Assembly (NCBI GenBank): GCA_030537295.1
Contig: JAUNNU010000018.1
Coordinates: forward strand, 1-33,890
Direction of reading: 5' to 3'
DNA from: Bacteroidia bacterium
GTDB taxonomy: Bacteria > Bacteroidota > Bacteroidia > Bacteroidales > F082
Length of the DNA stretch: 33,890 nucleotides
A program made the position numbers and the translations under genes. Within the stretch, counting starts at the first letter, position 1, and every line of letters begins with the position of its first letter. Shown here piece by piece: positions 22,569 through 30,842 of this stretch. The notes beneath the pieces were generated by a model. That model was not told the DNA's origin and did not search any database. It was given only the letters and a program-made list of their open reading frames with translations.

Positions 22569-23492
22569 ATGATTGAAACATTGACAATCGGCTCGCTGAA
22601 ATGGCGGCATGTGACAAGTCCGGATGAGGACGATTTTAAATTCCTAAGAGAGACGTTCCATTTCCACCCCTTGGACATTGAAGACTGCAAGTCGATAAAC
22701 CAACGTCCGAAAATAGATATCTACGACGACTATTATTTCCTGATTCTCCAGTATCCCAACTTCGACCGTCAGAACAAGTTCATCAAGACAAAAGAGGTGA
22801 AGTTCTTCTGGGGCAAAGATTATGTCATCACGATTGAGAAGTCACCCTGGTACGTGAGCCAGCTTTTCAATGAATATGAGGAACGCGACCCTGAAGAACT
22901 CGTCGAGAACCTCAAGACCTCCGACATCCTGCTTTACCGCATCTTCGAGAAGCTGATGATGGAGTCTCTTTATCTTCTGAAGAAAGTCGGACTTGACCTG
23001 GAGTCGATAAACCGCGAGCTGTTCGCCTCAAAGCAGGTCAAGATCATCGAGAGAATCAGCGTGACGCGAAAGAACATCATCACGATAAACACTATCTTCA
23101 AGCCGCAGTTGCGGGTGTTCCATTCCTTCGAGACAGGTCAGATCAGAGGTTTCGGCGACCTCGAATACATGGAAGACTACTGGGGCAACATCCTCGACTA
23201 TTACCAGAAGGTGTGGGACATGACCGAGGACTACGAAGATTTGATCGAGGGACTGTCGAAGACCTTCGACTCGATGCAGGGCAACAAGACCAACGAAATC
23301 ATGAAGATTCTCACCCTGATGTCGTCAATCATACTCCCGTTGACGTTTGTCACCGGACTTTTCGGGATGAACGTGGTGTTCCCTTTCATTCCTGAAGGCT
23401 CCACCACGGCGTTATGGATCATTGTAGGCGTGATGGTTCTGATGGGGGTGAGCCTGACGCTGTTCTTCCGTCACCGGAAATGGTGGTTCTGA
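22569..23492 (+). CDS. corA: CorA family magnesium/divalent cation transporter
   Basis: 307-residue inner-membrane channel. It has the long N-terminal cytoplasmic alpha/beta and helical funnel, then two C-terminal membrane helices (IMKILTLMSSIILPLTFVTG and the segment ending MVLMGVSLTLFFRHRKWWF). The selectivity signature GMN is present in TGLFGMNVVFPF near residue 267. The basic C-terminal tip is typical. It forms a pentamer importing Mg2+ (some relatives move Co2+, Ni2+ or Zn2+). AGAAAGGGG just before the start resembles a Shine-Dalgarno site. It has its own promoter, and a bidirectional hairpin follows. Confidence 0.95.
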   Translation: MIETLTIGSLKWRHVTSPDEDDFKFLRETFHFHPLDIEDCKSINQRPKIDIYDDYYFLILQYPNFDRQNKFIKTKEVKFFWGKDYVITIEKSPWYVSQLFNEYEERDPEELVENLKTSDILLYRIFEKLMMESLYLLKKVGLDLESINRELFASKQVKIIERISVTRKNIITINTIFKPQLRVFHSFETGQIRGFGDLEYMEDYWGNILDYYQKVWDMTEDYEDLIEGLSKTFDSMQGNKTNEIMKILTLMSSIILPLTFVTGLFGMNVVFPFIPEGSTTALWIIVGVMVLMGVSLTLFFRHRKWWF

Positions 23493-23516
23493 GTTTAATA
23501 GAGTAAAGTTAAAAGA

Positions 23517-23543
23517 GGCTGGCGCACAATGGGAGCGCCAGCC
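23517..23543. terminator. Bidirectional terminator between corA and the OB-fold lipoprotein gene
   Basis: A perfect 9-bp GC-rich stem GGCTGGCGC / GCGCCAGCC with a 9-nt loop. It is flanked by T-rich sequence on either strand, between two convergent genes. Confidence 0.75.
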
Positions 23544-23572
23544 ACCTTTATACTTTCTACTTTACAAACTTT

Positions 23573-24124
23573 CTACTCTATGGTGAAGTTGTTGCATTCA
23601 ACGTGGTAGAAATGAATTGGCATGCCGTTGTTGGCTTTGATCTTCTCGCGGAGCTGGTTGATTTGGGCGAGTTCCTGATTCTCGGCCTGTTCATCGACTT
23701 CGAGGCCGGCGGCCTTGGCTTCCGTGCCGCAGTGTTCTTCTTCCGCGACAATGCCTTCTTCGATGGCTTTCATGACTTCGGCCTCCCATTCATCGAGGTA
23801 TTCGTTGTCGATGGTCTGGGTGATCTTCACCGTCCCGTTCACCGTGTATGTCTTGCCGATGGTCTCCTTGTCGAAGGGTTTCATCTCCGGGTTGGTGAAC
23901 ACCGTCACCATGGCGTCGCCGCCTTCGGGTGACACGAGGAAGAGTTTTCTTCCGCTGTGGCTGCAGATGTGGTTCGCCACGCCTTTGATGCAGACTTCCT
24001 GACCGACGAAGTCTTTCGCCTTCGCGCTGAAATCTTTGATTGACACTTCGTTGACTTTTGCGCCGCACGACATCATGAACAACGCCATGACCGCCGCAAC
24101 TGTTGATAATAATAATCTCTTCAT
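23573..24124 (-). CDS. Small OB-fold-like lipoprotein, unknown function
   Basis: 183 residues with a lipoprotein signal ending ALFMMSCG. Residues 30-115 look like an OB fold of the tRNA_anti-like type found in small Bacteroidota lipoproteins: VGQEVCIKGVANHICSHSG, RKLFLVSPEGGDAMVTVF, IGKTYTVNGTVKITQTID. The motif HICSHSGRKLFL has Cys and His that might bind metal. The C-terminal half is acidic and helical (EAEVMKAIEEGIVAEEEHCG, ENQELAQINQLREKI), and the last strand ends FYHVECNNFTIE. It stands alone between corA (convergent) and the T9SS cargo genes. The substrate or partner is not evident. Confidence 0.75.
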   Translation of the reverse strand: MKRLLLSTVAAVMALFMMSCGAKVNEVSIKDFSAKAKDFVGQEVCIKGVANHICSHSGRKLFLVSPEGGDAMVTVFTNPEMKPFDKETIGKTYTVNGTVKITQTIDNEYLDEWEAEVMKAIEEGIVAEEEHCGTEAKAAGLEVDEQAENQELAQINQLREKIKANNGMPIHFYHVECNNFTIE

Positions 24125-24181
24125 AATATTATAAATTTGAAACTTTAAACCTTTTAAACTATGAAACCTTTAACGCTAAAA

Positions 24182-24218
24182 AAGACCAAGATCCAAATTA
24201 CCTTCAGACCTTGGTCTT
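24182..24218 (-). terminator. Intrinsic terminator of T9SS cargo gene 1
   Basis: Arms AAGACCAAG (24182-24190) and CTTGGTCTT (24210-24218) form a 9-bp stem. On the reverse strand a TTTTTT run follows. It lies 23 nt beyond the stop of the cargo gene. Confidence 0.8.
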
Positions 24219-24241
24219 CTCATATTACAAATCTTTGCTAA

Positions 24242-26209
24242 TTACTTAACAACGATTTTGGTTGTCTTGTTGAAGCCGTTGGCGTTGACTGTGCAGAAAT
24301 AGACACCGCTTTCGAGGTCGATGTTGATGCTGTTGGCACCGACTGTGAGGCTTCTGTTGAGAGTCTTCACTGTCTGACCTGCGAGGTTGATGAATGTGAT
24401 TGTCGCGTCTGCGTTCATTGATGACTCGACGACGACATGGTCTGTTGCCGGATTAGGATAGATGTTGTAAACAGCTTCCTTCTGCTCGTTGACGTTGTCA
24501 TAATCAACATCTATTCTGATGCCCCAGATCACGTTGTCTGAACAGGTTGACTGGTCGTCGTCAAGTTTCAGGCCCTGGAGGTCATCTGCTGAATATCCGA
24601 ACCATACATAGCCGCCGACAGCGTTTGAGAGGCCGAATGTCGGATAAACCTCGTCGTATGAGTGTTCGAAATCCGTTGAGAGGCTGACTTCAGTGTTAGG
24701 GTCGTTCCACACGCCGTTTACGCGCTGGTGGTAGAATGCGCTTCTGTAGCAGAAGGTGCCGTCGTCGCGGAGGTCTGAAAGCTGGCTGTACATGACTGTC
24801 ACGACATCATCGCTGACTGCAACGGCAGGTGTTGTCGCATAGCCGTATGTCCTGTACCAGCCCCAGTGGTTACTCTGATATGCGCTCCAGTCTGCCGGAG
24901 TGCCTGGATTCTTTTCTGACTGCCATCCGAAGATGTTGAAGTTAGGGTTGATGTCAATCTCATCGCCGTCACCCCATGCGAGGGCGATAAGACGGTCGTA
25001 GTTGAGAGTGCTGCTGATGCCGTTTTCACCATTGTTGGCCCATTCCGGGTGGTTGGCGTCGATGGCTGCTGTCCCGTATGGAGGGATGCAGTTTGTCCCC
25101 ATGTCATTCACGTAGTTTGAGTTCCAATAGACGATACCGCCCATCCACATCCATATTGAGATGTAGCCCTGCTGGTCTTCCGCCGGTGCCCATGCCATGA
25201 GGCCGAATGCGACATGGACCGTGCCTTCGTTGTCGATGGCGATTGAGTGTGAGTTGTCTGAAGCATAGATCGTGTCTGTCAAAGATGAGATGGCTGGTGA
25301 GCCTGAAGCCCAGTTCTCCTCATCATCGTAGTCCGGATAAGGGAATGCTGCTACGACGACCTTCTCCCATGTCAGGCCGGCGTCGTGTGAGATGACATAG
25401 AAAACGTCATACTGGTTTGAGCTGAACATGATGGCGATTGTGTTGCCGTTTGTCGCCATGACGTAGTCGTCAGCACCGATCTTGTTGTGGTATTCTTCCT
25501 CAAGGCTTGCGATGTATTCGTTCTCAGTCCATGTGACACCACCGTCTGTTGATCTGAAATATTTGATATAGTTCAACTTCGTGTTGCTTGCATCCTGGTC
25601 ACCGGCGATGAGGTGAAGGGTGCCGTCTGCTGTGGCGGCGATTCTCGGCCATGTGTATGTTGTCGCCATTCCGAGGTCTGTCCATGCACCTGTGCCTTTG
25701 ACGTCTCTCTTGTAAACGTGTGTCCCGTTGCAGTGTGACGCGAGGTATTCGCTGTTGCCGTATGCGCAGATTGAAGGCCATCCCGACTTGACGGGTTCGA
25801 CGCGTTCTGTCGGCTCGTTGCCGAATTCTGTGCCGTTGAAGTAGTTGTAGCCGGCGCCGCGTGTGTTGTATGCGTCATCTGACGACCATGTCGCTACGAT
25901 GGCTGCCGAGCCGTCACCCCATGCTGCAATACGGTTGGCGACTGATGAGTTTGACTGAAGGTCATACCTTGTAGTCATTGTGGCTGCTTCAAGCCATTCG
26001 CCGAAGTCCCTGACCTGTGTGGCACGCGGGAGAGCTTCTGACGGTGAGAAGTTCATTGTTGAAGTTTCGTTGCCGAGAACATCTTGTTTTACGGCAACAT
26101 TGACACATTGCTTCTTTGCATTTGTCTTGGGCAGTAAATCCGCCTTGTTCTGTGCAAATCCTGTTGCGCCTAACAAAAGGCCTAATGAAAGTAAAAATAC
26201 TTTTTTCAT
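24242..26209 (-). CDS. T9SS type A sorting-domain protein, Asp-box beta-propeller-like (paralogue 1)
   Basis: 655-residue secreted protein. The signal peptide MKKVFLLSLGLLLGATGFAQ is followed by a short linker. The large central domain has Asp-box-like motifs (RSTDGGVTWTEN near 220; SHDAGLTWEKV near 277) and repeated aromatic/Gly segments such as WPSICAYGN and TYTWPRIAAT, suggesting a sialidase-like beta-propeller fold. Sialidase catalytic residues are not evident, so no enzyme activity is claimed. The last 75 residues are the T9SS C-terminal domain: YNIYPNPATDHV, FINLAGQTVKTLN, IDLESGVYFCTV, FNKTTKIVVK. It would cross the outer membrane by T9SS and then be cell-attached or released. It is the most divergent of three tandem paralogues. 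Confidence 0.88.
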   Translation of the reverse strand: MKKVFLLSLGLLLGATGFAQNKADLLPKTNAKKQCVNVAVKQDVLGNETSTMNFSPSEALPRATQVRDFGEWLEAATMTTRYDLQSNSSVANRIAAWGDGSAAIVATWSSDDAYNTRGAGYNYFNGTEFGNEPTERVEPVKSGWPSICAYGNSEYLASHCNGTHVYKRDVKGTGAWTDLGMATTYTWPRIAATADGTLHLIAGDQDASNTKLNYIKYFRSTDGGVTWTENEYIASLEEEYHNKIGADDYVMATNGNTIAIMFSSNQYDVFYVISHDAGLTWEKVVVAAFPYPDYDDEENWASGSPAISSLTDTIYASDNSHSIAIDNEGTVHVAFGLMAWAPAEDQQGYISIWMWMGGIVYWNSNYVNDMGTNCIPPYGTAAIDANHPEWANNGENGISSTLNYDRLIALAWGDGDEIDINPNFNIFGWQSEKNPGTPADWSAYQSNHWGWYRTYGYATTPAVAVSDDVVTVMYSQLSDLRDDGTFCYRSAFYHQRVNGVWNDPNTEVSLSTDFEHSYDEVYPTFGLSNAVGGYVWFGYSADDLQGLKLDDDQSTCSDNVIWGIRIDVDYDNVNEQKEAVYNIYPNPATDHVVVESSMNADATITFINLAGQTVKTLNRSLTVGANSINIDLESGVYFCTVNANGFNKTTKIVVK

Positions 26210-26276
26210 GATGATTTAATTTAGATAACTAATAATTTTAACTGTGAATTTTCCTTTTTTTACCAAAAAATTTCCG

Positions 26277-26284
26277 CAAAGATA
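26277..26284 (-). promoter_or_regulatory. -7 promoter box of T9SS cargo gene 1
   Basis: The reverse strand reads TATCTTTG, 67 nt before the ATG. The same sequence occurs at nearly the same distance before the other two paralogues. Confidence 0.6.
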
Positions 26285-26378
26285 GCATTTTTTTTTAAAT
26301 TAAACTTTTTTTTTAAAAAAAATTAAATGGATTGTCCTACTACGATTGCGATGACGGAACTTTCTGCGGAAAACAAAA

Positions 26379-26408
26379 GGGTCCCCCGCGGTGAAAAGCA
26401 GGGAACCC
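26379..26408 (-). terminator. Intrinsic terminator of T9SS cargo gene 2
   Basis: The stem on the reverse strand is GGGTTCCC / GGGGACCC (one G-T pair) with a 14-nt loop, followed by TTTTGTTTTCC. It lies just beyond the stop of the gene ending at 26442. Confidence 0.65.
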
Positions 26409-26441
26409 CGATTATTACTTTATAAAGTCGTAAATACCTAA

Positions 26442-28424
26442 TTACTTAACAATGACTTTGGTTGTCTTGTTGAAGCCGTTGGCGTTGACTGTGCAGAAAT
26501 AGACACCGTTTTCGAGGTCGATGTTGACTGTGTTGTTACCGACTGTGAGGCACTTGTTGAGAGTCTTCACTGTCTGACCAGCGAGGTTGGTGAATATGAT
26601 TGTCGCGTCTGTGTCAGCTGCTGAAACGAGAGTGATGTGGTCTGTTGCAGGGTTGGGATAGATGTTATAGACAGCTTCAACCTGTTCTTCAACTGCGTCG
26701 TTGCTCGGAGTGGCGACTTTGATGGCATAGATGGCGTTGTCTGTGTAGATGCCTGTCTGGTTGCCCCCTGTAGCTGTTGACAGACCAGGAGTGTCGTCGG
26801 CTGAATAGCCGAAGTAGTAGTAGCCATTGACAGCGTTCGGGAATCCGAATGTCGGATATACTTCGTCGTATGAGTGTTCGAACTCCAATGAGAGTGATGT
26901 CTCTGTGTTAGGCTCTCTCCACTCACCGTTGATGCGGTCGTTGATCCATGCGCTTCTGTAGAAGAAGTCACCTGTCTTACGTGCGTCTGAAAGGAAGCTG
27001 AACATGATGGCGATGTTGTTTTCGTCGTCAACGGCGACTGCCGGTGTGTTTGCAAGACCGTATGTGTTGTAGTTTTCGTATGTGTCATTCGTGAAGCCAT
27101 CATGGTTTGCAGGTGAGCCTGGTGCGAGTTCTGATGGCCATCCGAAGATTGTGAAGTTGGGATCGAGGGTGATTTCACCTGTTGTCTCATAATCGCCCCA
27201 TGCCATGCGGAGCATACGGTCGTAGTTCATTGTGCTGCTGACGCCGTTTGTGCCGTTGAGTAACCATTCAGGGTGTTCAGCATCGAAATCCGCCTCACCG
27301 AAAGGAAGGATGTTGTTGCCACCTTTTCCGTTGTCAAAGTTCGAGTTCCAGTAGATGATACCGACTGTGTATGGCCAGTAGCTGATGTAGCCCGGGCCTG
27401 TCGCCGGATCTGGTGTCCAGCGGCAGAGACCCCATGCGCAGTGGACAGTACCGTCGTTGCCGATTGCGATTGAGCCCGAATTGTCGCACCAATAGATTGA
27501 GTCTGTTTCAGATGTGATTGCTGTCTGGTTCCAGTCGAACACGCCGTATGGCCATGCTGCGATGACTTTCTTCTCCCATGTGGCGCCGCCGTCTTCTGAA
27601 ATGACGTAGAATACATCGTATGTCATTGAGCAGAACATGACAGCGATTGTGTTGCCGTTTGTCGCGAAGACATAGTCGTCAGGACCGATGAGGTGGTTGT
27701 ATTCTGCGTCAAGTGCTGTGAAGAACGGGTCTTCTGTCCAGGTGACACCGCCGTCTGTTGACTTGAACATGCGGACGTAGTTGAGCAGTGTGTTCTGTGT
27801 GTCCTGGTCGGCGCAGATGACGAAGACTGTGCCGTTATCCGTTGTGGCTATTCTCGGCCATCTGTAGGTCGGGATGTTTGAAAGCTGTGTCCATGCACCA
27901 GTGCCTTTTGTCGCTCTGTACCAGATGTTGACAGCACCTGCGTGTGATGCGAGGAGTTCTCCGTTGCCGTATGCGCAGATTGACGGCCAGCCTGACTTCA
28001 TGGTCTCCACGCGTTCTGTCGGTTCGTTGCCGAACTGGAAGTCGGCTCCTGCATAGTTGTAACCTGTACCACGTGTCACTAAGTCATCGTCTGATGACCA
28101 TGTCGCCGTGTACGCAACCGAACCGTCAGCCCATGCCGCGATTCTGTTGCTGATTGCTGCGTTTGACTGGTTGTCATAGCGGGTGGTCATGAGAAGACCC
28201 TCTTCCCATGTGAAGTCCTTGGATGTCGATGTCTTTGTGACAACTGCTTTTGCGACAGATGCTGTCGGAGCGAAGTTCATGGCCGGAGTCATGATGTCTT
28301 CTGCTGATCTTACTGAAGTGAGAACACTCTGTTTCATCGCATCATTCTTGGGCAATGCCTGATTCTGTGCGAATGTTGTTGCGCCTAATAAAAGGCCTAA
28401 TGAAAGTAAAAATCCTTTTTTCAT
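26442..28424 (-). CDS. T9SS type A sorting-domain protein, Asp-box beta-propeller-like (paralogue 2)
   Basis: 660 residues with the same architecture as its neighbours. A signal peptide (MKKGFLLSLGLLLGATTFAQ) leads into a propeller-like domain with Asp-box motifs KSTDGGVTWTED and SEDGGATWEKK. The C-terminal sorting domain includes YNIYPNPATDHITL and FTNLAGQTVKTLN and ends FNKTTKVIVK. Over most of its length it is nearly identical to paralogue 3, including signal-adjacent MKQSVLTSV, the WPSICAYGNGELLASHA and TYDVFYVISEDGGATWEKKV blocks, and the CTD. This points to a recent tandem duplication. It has its own promoter and terminator. Ligand or substrate unknown. Confidence 0.88.
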   Translation of the reverse strand: MKKGFLLSLGLLLGATTFAQNQALPKNDAMKQSVLTSVRSAEDIMTPAMNFAPTASVAKAVVTKTSTSKDFTWEEGLLMTTRYDNQSNAAISNRIAAWADGSVAYTATWSSDDDLVTRGTGYNYAGADFQFGNEPTERVETMKSGWPSICAYGNGELLASHAGAVNIWYRATKGTGAWTQLSNIPTYRWPRIATTDNGTVFVICADQDTQNTLLNYVRMFKSTDGGVTWTEDPFFTALDAEYNHLIGPDDYVFATNGNTIAVMFCSMTYDVFYVISEDGGATWEKKVIAAWPYGVFDWNQTAITSETDSIYWCDNSGSIAIGNDGTVHCAWGLCRWTPDPATGPGYISYWPYTVGIIYWNSNFDNGKGGNNILPFGEADFDAEHPEWLLNGTNGVSSTMNYDRMLRMAWGDYETTGEITLDPNFTIFGWPSELAPGSPANHDGFTNDTYENYNTYGLANTPAVAVDDENNIAIMFSFLSDARKTGDFFYRSAWINDRINGEWREPNTETSLSLEFEHSYDEVYPTFGFPNAVNGYYYFGYSADDTPGLSTATGGNQTGIYTDNAIYAIKVATPSNDAVEEQVEAVYNIYPNPATDHITLVSAADTDATIIFTNLAGQTVKTLNKCLTVGNNTVNIDLENGVYFCTVNANGFNKTTKVIVK

Positions 28425-28490
28425 GATATTTAATTTATAATTGATAATTTTAACTATTAATTCCCCTGTTTTTTGTCAAAAAAATTTCGG

Positions 28491-28498
28491 CAAAGATA
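28491..28498 (-). promoter_or_regulatory. -7 promoter box of T9SS cargo gene 2
   Basis: The reverse strand reads TATCTTTG in a context shared with the promoters at 26277 and 30701, 66 nt before the ATG. Confidence 0.6.
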
Positions 28499-28590
28499 AT
28501 ATCTTTTTTTCAAATCAAGCGTTTTTTTGAAGTTTTTAAACGGATTGTTTGATTACGTTTGCAACGACGAAACTTTTGTTGAAAACAAGA

Positions 28591-28624
28591 GGGGTTCCTT
28601 GCGTTTTTCGCCGCAGGGAACCCC
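28591..28624 (-). terminator. Intrinsic terminator of T9SS cargo gene 3
   Basis: Arms GGGGTTCC (28591-28598) and GGAACCCC (28617-28624), with an inner TGCG/CGCA pairing. On the reverse strand TCTTGTTTTC follows. It resembles the terminator of gene 2, as expected if the intergenic region was duplicated together with the gene. Confidence 0.7.
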
Positions 28625-28656
28625 CGATATGATACTTATAAAGTCGTAAGACCTAA

Positions 28657-30630
28657 TTACTTGACAACAACTTTAACTGTCTTGTTGAAGCCGTTGGCGT
28701 TGACTGTGCAGAAATAGACACCGTTTTCGAGGTCGATGTTGACTGTGTTGTTACCGACTGTGAGGCTCTTGTTGAGGGTCTTCACTGTCTGACCTGCGAG
28801 GTTGGTGAATATGATTGTTGCGTCTGTGTCAACTGCTGAAACGAGAGTGATGTGGTCTGTTGCAGGGTTAGGATAGATGTTGTAAACAGCTTCGATCTGT
28901 TCTTCAACAGCGTCGTTGTTCGGAGTGGCGACTTTGATGGCATAGATGGCGTTGTCTGTGCATTGTGTCTGGTCTTCTGCATCTAACACCAAGCCAGGAA
29001 CATCGTCAGCTGAGTAGCCGAAGTAGTAGTAGTCATTGGCAGCATTTGCGAGGCCGAATGTCGGATATACTTCGTCGTATGAGTGTTCGAATTCCATTGA
29101 GAGTGAAGTCTCTGTGTTAGGTTCTCTCCATTCACCGTCGATGCGGTCGTTGATCCATGCGCTTCTGTAGTAGTATGCGCCAGTCATACGGGCGTCTGAA
29201 AGGAAGCTGTACATGATGGCGACGTTGTTGTCATCATCGACAGCGACAGCCGGTGTTGTTGCCAAACCGATTGAGTTGTATGTTGCATTTGCATCAACGC
29301 TGAAGTTCTCGTGGTTTGCAGGTGTGCCAGGTGTGACTTCTGACTGCCATCCGAAGATTGTGAAGTTAGGATCGAGGACGATTTCACCTGTTGTCTCATA
29401 ATCGCCCCATGCCATGCGGAGCAGACGGTCGTAGTTCATCATGCTGCTGACACCGTTTGTGCCGTTGAGCAGCCATTCTGGGTGTTCGGCATCGAAATCG
29501 GCCTCACCGAAAGGAAGGATGTTGTTGCCGCCTTTTCCGTTGTCATAGTTTGAGTTCCAGTAAACGATACCGACTGTATATGGCCAAAATGTGTAGTAAC
29601 CTGCGCCTGACTCCGGAGCTGGTGCCCAGCGGCCGAGACCCCATGCGCAGTGGACAGTACCGTCGTTGCCGACTGCGATTGAACCCGAATTGTCGCACCA
29701 GTAGATTGAGTCTGTCTCTTTTGTGATTGCTGTCTGGGTCCAGTCGAACACGCCGTAAGGCCATGCTGCGATGACTTTCTTCTCCCATGTCGCACCGCCG
29801 TCTTCTGAAATTACATAGAACACGTCGTATGTCATTGAGCAGAACATGACGGCGATTGTGTTGCCGTTTGTCGCAACGACATAGTCGTCAGCACCGATGA
29901 GGTGGTTGTATTCTGCGTCGAGTGCTGTGAAGAATGGGTCTTCTGTCCATGTGTTGCCGCCGTCTGTTGACTTGTACAAACGAACGTAGTTGAGCAGTGT
30001 GTTCTGTGTGTCCTGGTCAGCGCAGATGACAAACACTGTGCCGTTTTCTGTTGTGGCTATTCTTGGCCATGTGTAGGTCGGGATGTTTGAAAGCTGTGTC
30101 CATGCACCTGTGCCTTTTGTCGCTCTGTACCAAATGTTGATGCCGTCTGCGTGTGATGCGAGGAGTTCGCCGTTGCCGTATGCGCAGATTGAAGGCCAAC
30201 CTGATCTGAGGCTTTCAACACGTTCTGTCGGCTCGTTGCCGAATTGGAAGTCAGCATCTGCATAGTTGTAACCTGTACCACGTGTGTTGAAAGCATCGTC
30301 TGACGCCCATGTCGCTGTGTAAGCCACTGTGCCGTCTCCCCATGCTGCGATACGGTTGCCGATTGCTGCGTTTGACTGGTTGTCGTAGCGTGTTGTCATT
30401 GTTGCACCCTCTTCCCATGTGAAGTCTTTTGATGACGGGCTCTTTGTGACAACTGCCTTTGCAACAGATGTTGTAGGAGCGAAGTTCATGGCAGGAGTCA
30501 TGACGTCTGCTGCTGATTTTACTGAAGTGAGAACGCTCTGTTTCATTGCGTCACACTTTTTTACGGTCTGCTGTGCGAAACCGGTTGCGCCTAATAAAAG
30601 GCCTAATGAAAGTAAAAATACTTTTTTCAT
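28657..30630 (-). CDS. T9SS type A sorting-domain protein, Asp-box beta-propeller-like (paralogue 3)
   Basis: 657 residues. A signal peptide (MKKVFLLSLGLLLGATGFAQ, identical to paralogue 1) leads into the propeller-like domain with KSTDGGNTWTED and SEDGGATWEKK, then the sorting domain YNIYPNPATDHITL ... FNKTVKVVVK. The signal region matches paralogue 1 while the body matches paralogue 2, suggesting gene conversion among the three copies. An outermost promoter lies at 30701. It is divergent from the GH92 gene across a 212-bp gap. Secretion by T9SS is firm; function is unknown. Confidence 0.88.
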   Translation of the reverse strand: MKKVFLLSLGLLLGATGFAQQTVKKCDAMKQSVLTSVKSAADVMTPAMNFAPTTSVAKAVVTKSPSSKDFTWEEGATMTTRYDNQSNAAIGNRIAAWGDGTVAYTATWASDDAFNTRGTGYNYADADFQFGNEPTERVESLRSGWPSICAYGNGELLASHADGINIWYRATKGTGAWTQLSNIPTYTWPRIATTENGTVFVICADQDTQNTLLNYVRLYKSTDGGNTWTEDPFFTALDAEYNHLIGADDYVVATNGNTIAVMFCSMTYDVFYVISEDGGATWEKKVIAAWPYGVFDWTQTAITKETDSIYWCDNSGSIAVGNDGTVHCAWGLGRWAPAPESGAGYYTFWPYTVGIVYWNSNYDNGKGGNNILPFGEADFDAEHPEWLLNGTNGVSSMMNYDRLLRMAWGDYETTGEIVLDPNFTIFGWQSEVTPGTPANHENFSVDANATYNSIGLATTPAVAVDDDNNVAIMYSFLSDARMTGAYYYRSAWINDRIDGEWREPNTETSLSMEFEHSYDEVYPTFGLANAANDYYYFGYSADDVPGLVLDAEDQTQCTDNAIYAIKVATPNNDAVEEQIEAVYNIYPNPATDHITLVSAVDTDATIIFTNLAGQTVKTLNKSLTVGNNTVNIDLENGVYFCTVNANGFNKTVKVVVK

Positions 30631-30700
30631 GATAATTTAATTTAGGTTAACCATTAATAATTTAACAATTTAATTCCTGTTTCTACAAAAAAATTTTCCG

Positions 30701-30708
30701 CAAAGATA
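30701..30708 (-). promoter_or_regulatory. -7 promoter box of T9SS cargo gene 3
   Basis: The reverse strand reads TATCTTTG, 70 nt before the ATG, in the gap shared with the divergent GH92 gene. Confidence 0.6.
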
Positions 30709-30842
30709 GTACTTTTTTTTTAATCATGCATTATTTGAGATAATTTTTTTGTTTTTTAAAAACTTTTTCAAATTGTGAAAAAAAATGACCCTTCATATCG
30801 AAAGTTTACGTACTTTTATCGTTTGAAAAAAATATCTCAAAA

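Noticed and set aside
24242..30630. Sialidase activity for the T9SS cargo proteins
   Set aside because: Asp-box-like motifs are structural and shared by many propellers; I do not see the arginine triad or other catalytic residues with confidence.
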